DNA of 64,000 bases, taken from positions 1,507,883-1,571,882 of the forward strand of contig CM042181.1 of NCBI GenBank assembly GCA_023376005.1. The letters run 5' to 3'. This stretch comes from Doryteuthis pealeii (lineage: Eukaryota; Mollusca; Cephalopoda; Myopsida; Loliginidae). Of the stretch, positions 59,793 through 64,000 are shown piece by piece (position 1 is the first letter of the stretch; every line of letters begins with the position of its first letter). Position numbers and translations under genes: made by a program. The notes below the pieces were generated by a model. It did no database searches, was not told the origin of the DNA, and saw nothing but the letters and a program-made list of their open reading frames with translations.

Positions 59793-60125
59793 TTATGTGG
59801 AATGGTGGGGGAAGAATTGCCGGGGAATTATAGGCATTTGAGAATATGTTGGCTGGTTTCGAAGTTGATCTTGTTTAATGTGGGTTTTTATGTATAGGGC
59901 TTCGAGTATTTGAAGTTTTTTTAGCCCCCCTATAAGTGTGTTTTCAATTAGAATTTTCCGGTAATTAGAGGAGGAGCACGAATGGGATTTTAAGTGTAGC
60001 ATGATCGAACTTGTATCAGTTAAATGGAGAGTTAACCGGCCTGACAAAGTCGTTTTTGTGTGACCAATGTACGTGCTTTCAACTTTGGAGAGGCAGTTTG
60101 CTATTAGACATTTAAATTTATACAC
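59793..60125 (-). pseudogene. Penelope-like element GIY-YIG endonuclease fragment
   Basis: A 110-codon frame: KCLIANCLSKVESTYIGHTK and TTLSGRLTLHL, then LKSHSC, ILIENTLIGG and LQILEALYIK. The Cys pair, the YIG.T motif and the R..LHL spacing are those of the C-terminal GIY-YIG nuclease of Penelope-like retroelements. The reverse-transcriptase part should lie upstream (above 60125) but is not seen, so the copy is 5'-truncated. Confidence 0.75.
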
Positions 60126-60769
60126 AAGATTGTTCTTGTTAAGACGACTAGTTTTGGGGATGAGTTTTTTTGTTGTGACACGGTTGGTTGTTTTAAACTT
60201 TGTTTAATAGTTTAACTAACCAGTAACCCCAACACTTACAATCACATTATTTTGGCGAATTAGATTTCATTCTGGAGGTATACATTAAACCTTATAGGGC
60301 TGGTTCCTGACTGTTTGGTTTGCTATTTATGTTTTTATGTGTCATCCCAATGCTGTCCATCCTATTTCAAATCATGGTTTTATCATTATTATGTGACAGT
60401 CTATAAGCCACGCTCTATTTGTTTATTTAGACGTATATGTGTCACCCCAATCCTGTCCATCGTATTTCAAAGCAGGGTTTTATGACTATCATGTGACTCT
60501 TTATGAGTCACCTAACGGACGCACCCTTTCTCCAAAGATAACAATAAATAATTGTCTTCTTGCAATACTAACACTGGTAAGTGAGCACCTAGAAACTTTA
60601 AGACTGCATCCAAGTGTCTTTAACTTATATTTATATATCTGTACTTGGAAAAATTGGGAAAAAAGATTATCATTTGAGAGGTATACCTTAAGGGTGATAT
60701 TTAAAGGTTTCAAATTAGATGTGACTGCTTGGTTTGTTTATGTATCACCTCAATTCTGCCCATCCTATT
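60126..60769. repeat. Locally repeated ~35-bp motif
   Basis: The 'tgtgtcaccccaatcctgtc' plus 'catcgtatttcaaa' motif occurs at about 60340, 60437, 60745 and 61160, each followed by att/tatta-rich DNA. No gene is supported. Confidence 0.5.
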
Positions 60770-61100
60770 TCAAAGTGGGTTGTTATTATCATTATCATTA
60801 TTACTATTATTATATACGTTAAGCGATTTAATCGAACTTAACGGACCTAAATTCCACCATCGTATGTCACCTCGCCGAAAGAAAAAAATACCAATACCGG
60901 GTTTCAAGGACTCTTTTGAGTATTCTAGCCGATTGCAGCAATGCAGTTGTCTGGATGGTCTCAATTCTTCTTCTGCTTTGCTGTTCCTCCAGTCTTTTCC
61001 AAAGCTTTTTTTTTTGGACGGTTCCAAGTGCACCAACTACAATTAGTATCACTTTCACCCTCATATTCCACAGCATTTTTAATTCTCTGGCAAGGAAGGT
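60770..61100 (-). pseudogene. LINE ORF2 C-terminal fragment
   Basis: Minus-strand frames give MWNMRVKVILIVVGALGTVQ, then IETIQTTALLQSARILKRVL. This matches a phrase common in animal LINE proteins (VVGALGTV... TALL.SARILRKVLE). Two frames are involved, so it is broken. It is a different LINE from the (ATG)n-tailed family. Confidence 0.65.
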
Positions 61101-61384
61101 CCAGGTATTTTCATCGTATTTATGGGATGTGACTACTTGGTTCGTTTATTTAGGTGTTTATGTGTCATCTCAATTCTGCCCATCCTATATCAAAACTGGT
61201 TATTATTATTATTATTATTATTATCATTTTTATTGTATACGTTAAGCATGGATATGAAGGTTTCAAATTAGATGTGAAAACTTTGTTTATTTGTTTATTA
61301 ATATGAAGAAAAAAAATGAGAATTTTTTTAAATAAGTCGATATATGAAAAGAGTAGCGTTGTCATTAATCAATTAATTAAAGTC
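61101..61384. other. AT-rich DNA with (ATT)n
   Basis: Continues the local repeat motif; (TTA)n at about 61200-61232. No gene is seen. Confidence 0.5.
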
Positions 61385-61582
61385 AGTATAAGCCAGAAAG
61401 CGAGGGAGTCAATCCCATTTTCACTAGCGCTGGCCCAAGGAGAATGTTTATAGCGTCTGAGGTGGAGCATCACACTTACCATCAGCTCCTTACTTTACCA
61501 CACAGATCCCTATGCTACTCATGCGCCGAGACCTTGTGGTTCCTAGTCAAGCACTCTACTGACTGAGCTAAACCGGGTCTAT
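61385..61582 (-). mobile_element. SINE-1, minus strand, B box lost
   Basis: Read on the minus strand it matches 57092-57320: ggtttagctcagtcagtaga head, 'gtaaagtaaggagctgatgg', 'ccacctcagacgct'. About 16 bases covering the B box are missing. Confidence 0.7.
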
Positions 61583-61684
61583 GTGAGTAATCCTCAGAAT
61601 GTATAAAAGATAGTATAAAATATTTCATGTTTAGATTTTGTTTAAAATTTTGCAAAAAAAAGATTACTTTGAATGTATTTGAAA

Positions 61685-62077
61685 AGTCATCATCATGATG
61701 TTGCGCAATTAGCACGGCTCTCCATGACAATCTCTCGCCAACCTTCCCTATCATTCATTTTCCTAGGGATGTCCTCTGCGCAGCATCCAGCATCTTTGCA
61801 GAGCTGGTCAATGTAGGTCGTTGATGGGCGGCCCACACTAGCATGTCCGTGTGTTGGCTTCCACAGGAGAACGTCGCTTATGAGCTCGTCCTTGCTTCTC
61901 CAGCAGTGCCCGGCATGCATTGTCCGTCTCATTCGAATGGTTTGTGAGATGGGGGGCAGGTGGCCATATAGCTGTTTCCTCGTGGGGTGCTGCTTCCACG
62001 ATTTGTTCAAGACTGCACGCAGCATTCTTGTGCAGCTTACATCCAGCTTATTCACAAGGCGCCTCGTTAGGGTCCAG
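61685..62077 (-). mobile_element. LINE 3' end, ~390 bp
   Basis: The minus-strand frame is open throughout: FWTLTRRLVNKLDVSCTRML, RKQLYGHLPPISQTIRMRRT, HAGHCWRSKDELISDVLLWK, ASVGRPSTTYIDQLCKDAG, WREIVMESRANCATS. It ends in an (ATG)n tail at 61688-61698. It begins at the same CTGGACCC point as 54098-54492. The intact frame suggests a young copy. Confidence 0.8.
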
Positions 62078-62254
62078 AAGTCATAATAGCTCCAAAAATA
62101 AATAAAAGTATGGATATTGTGAGCTATCTGTTTGAAGAGATTCATCTTGTCTCCAGGAAAATATTTCTCAAACAATGCCGGCATTTTCTTATACCTTCTT
62201 TTTGACGTTACAATAATTTGGAATTCTTGAAAATATTTCTTTTAAAAATATGAT

Positions 62255-62257
62255 GAT

Positions 62258-62322
<65 letters not shown>

Positions 62323-62365
62323 TATATACAAACATACACACACACACACAAACACATTATAAACA

Positions 62366-62398
<33 letters not shown>

Positions 62399-62467
62399 AA
62401 ACACACACACATACACACATTACATATATATATATATATATATATATACATAAATATATATATATAT

Positions 62468-62521
<54 letters not shown>

Positions 62522-62522
62522 C
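62255..62522. repeat. (CA)n/(TA)n microsatellite complex
   Basis: Alternating CA and TA runs. Tyr/Ile/Cys/Val-rich frames across it are compositional. Confidence 0.95.
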
Positions 62523-63354
62523 ATACTTTAGTTAAACTGCTTGGCAATTTTAATTACGACATAGATTTCTTTTTCTTCAATACTGCGGTTTTCCTGTTCG
62601 ATTTCCGTTTTTAATTTCGTATTTTTTCTTTCTAAGGAAGCCATTCATTTAGATGTTTTGTGTGATTCTTTTTCTGTTCAAAATCTTTATTATTGGAATT
62701 TAATTATTCATTATTTATATAATTCTGGTTCTATAATAAAATAAAAAACAACAGTTCGCATCAAATACAATAAACAATGTACTCCCAATGTGAGATTTGA
62801 ACTCGTATCTCACTTCTTCCTCTTTAAGGAAAAGTAGTTCTACAGGGTGGCTCATAAAAGACTGGACACATAAAATAGCTATTGACTTAGAAATAAAGTC
62901 TGAAACCTAAAATTATCATTTATCTTTGTCTCTATTATCTTAAACCCTTTCTTCATAAAAGATTGACACTTAAAAGATAATTATTTAACCTTTTGAATCC
63001 TAAAATATAGTTTAAATGAATATATTTTTAACCATTAATGAAAAATGAGATCTCATAGATTGATTCTATTTGCATAGAGACATAGAATAAATTAAAAAGA
63101 AAGTTTTGAATTTAAGATTTTTCCAGCATCTTGTCGCCACCAATCTAAACGATATATAAGTGAATATGTATAATTTATCAACTATAATAATGCCTGTCAA
63201 CTCGTGTTCGAGTAAGACCATTTTCTGTTTTTTTTTGTTTTTTTTTTTAATTATCATAATTAGGTGCCAGCAGCATTTGACACTCTATCCTTGTGTTTTC
63301 TCAGATGACTCACCAGGCCAGGCCAGCCCTATCAACTAGATGATTGTATGTTCA

Positions 63355-63398
<44 letters not shown>

Positions 63399-63495
63399 AA
63401 TTACAAAAAGTATTCCTGTTTGTCTAAACAATTTTGTTCATCTTATATGTATGTTTGTTTCATTATATACATACATACATACATACATACATATG
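62523..63495. other. AT-rich DNA, no gene recognised
   Basis: At 62785-62830 a minus-strand gagttcaaatctc resembles a B box, perhaps a SINE remnant. 62842-62868 (ctacagggtggctcataaaa) resembles a DNA-transposon end, but I find no partner. (TA)n at 63358-63394; (CATA)n at 63465-63492. Confidence 0.4.
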
Positions 63496-63806
63496 TTTTA
63501 AGTTAGGCGTTATTACGAAGCAACTAAAAATAAATGAAGGAACTCGATGTTATGGAGTATTGGATTCACTTATTTTTTTATTATTTGTTATCATAAAATT
63601 TTTTTACAGACGCTGCCGCTGTCAATAACAACAGAGACAAAAGATTCGTTGAACAGGAACAACAGTCATTTGATAAAGGGTATCTAACGAACCCGAAAAT
63701 TTATGATTAAAAATAATAAAAAAAATAAGTGAATCCAATACTCCATAACATCGAGTTCATTCATTTATTTTTAGATGCTTCGTAATATCGCCCAACTTGA
63801 AAAAAA
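63496..63806. mobile_element. Element with ~107-bp inverted ends
   Basis: Arm 63496-63603 and arm 63695-63806 are inverted and nearly identical (aactcgatgttatggagtat, tggattcacttattttt). The ~90-bp centre is more GC-rich. It may be a MITE; no clear target duplication. Confidence 0.75.
63610..63710 (+). CDS. Candidate terminal exon inside the inverted-repeat element
   Basis: An acceptor-like tttttttacag ends at 63609. The following 32 codons are open (AAAVNNNRDKRFVEQEQQSF then DKGYLTNPKIYD) and stop at TAA 63708-63710. I do not recognise the peptide. It could be chance in a short GC-richer stretch; no upstream exon is visible. Confidence 0.2.
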
Positions 63807-64000
63807 AAACATCAAAATATATACCGAAAGAAGCATACGGAGACCCCTAAAATACAACATGAAATATATATATATATATATATATATATAGCAATAGTGT
63901 GTGGTTATCACTGTCTAAATTCGTGGGCCAATAGTTTGCAGTATTATTAGGTCAGTGCACAATAGCTGTGATATATATATAATATATATATATATATATA
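63807..64000. repeat. AT-rich end with (TA)n
   Basis: (TA)n at 63865-63891 and 63970-64000. No gene is seen. Confidence 0.7.

Noticed and set aside
62208..62547. Tyr/Ile/Cys/Val-rich frames
   Set aside because: Translated CA/TA microsatellite.

Overview
The window is animal nuclear DNA: spliced genes with GT..AG introns, AT-rich sequence, and dense retroposons, Helitron-like elements and satellites. A tRNA-Lys-like SINE head and the type of non-LTR retrotransposon C-terminus suggest a mollusc, most likely a cephalopod. This is inference; no species marker is present.

The genes that matter are two minus-strand paralogues that I recognise as divergent FEM1-like proteins (ankyrin repeats, a FEM1 middle region, C-terminal ankyrins). 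FEM1 proteins are substrate receptors of CUL2-RING ubiquitin ligases. Each gene has a 10-nt coding first exon (ATG GCT RAA G, then a perfect GTAAGT donor), a long repeat-filled phase-1 intron, and one large exon. Gene A is 11531..11522 joined to 4952..3310 (550 aa). Gene B is 57913..57904 joined to 48205..46386 (609 aa). About 430 bp upstream of the two ATGs is also shared. Gene B ends in a FEM1/VHL-box-like tail, and about ten copies of that tail follow it in a 5.3-kb array (41090-46385) with a period near 420 bp. Gene A stops before the tail, and only a decayed tail unit lies beyond it (1483-1880).

The layout contains a large structural anomaly. Sequence 2840-16285 is repeated as a noisy inverted copy (about 16515-30392). 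That copy ends in a 1-kb polypurine run and a 100-N gap. After the gap, 31516-40420 repeats about 7200-16290 in direct orientation. The simplest reading is a fold-back chimera at the end of one contig plus an untrimmed overlap with the next contig. If so, the real locus joins about 16285 to 40415, genes A and B are about 17 kb apart, and the copies of gene A parts at 21447, 28254-29919 and 35728 are not extra genes.

Region by region: 1-960, upstream-region relic and LINE 3' end; 960-1880, 29-bp minisatellite and tail relic; 1913-3250, hAT-like element with nested insertions; 3310-11955, gene A with 46/48-bp satellites, a Helitron-like element, a twin-primed LINE and a second Helitron-like family in its intron; 12000-16285, ribozyme-like, SINE, LINE and dispersed repeats; 16285-40420, the inverted and direct copies; 40530-41090, 120-bp repeats; 41090-46385, tail array with a MITE; 46386-58370, gene B with its repeat-filled intron; 58371-64000, AT-rich DNA with Penelope-like, LINE and SINE remnants, microsatellites and a terminal-inverted-repeat element enclosing one candidate exon.
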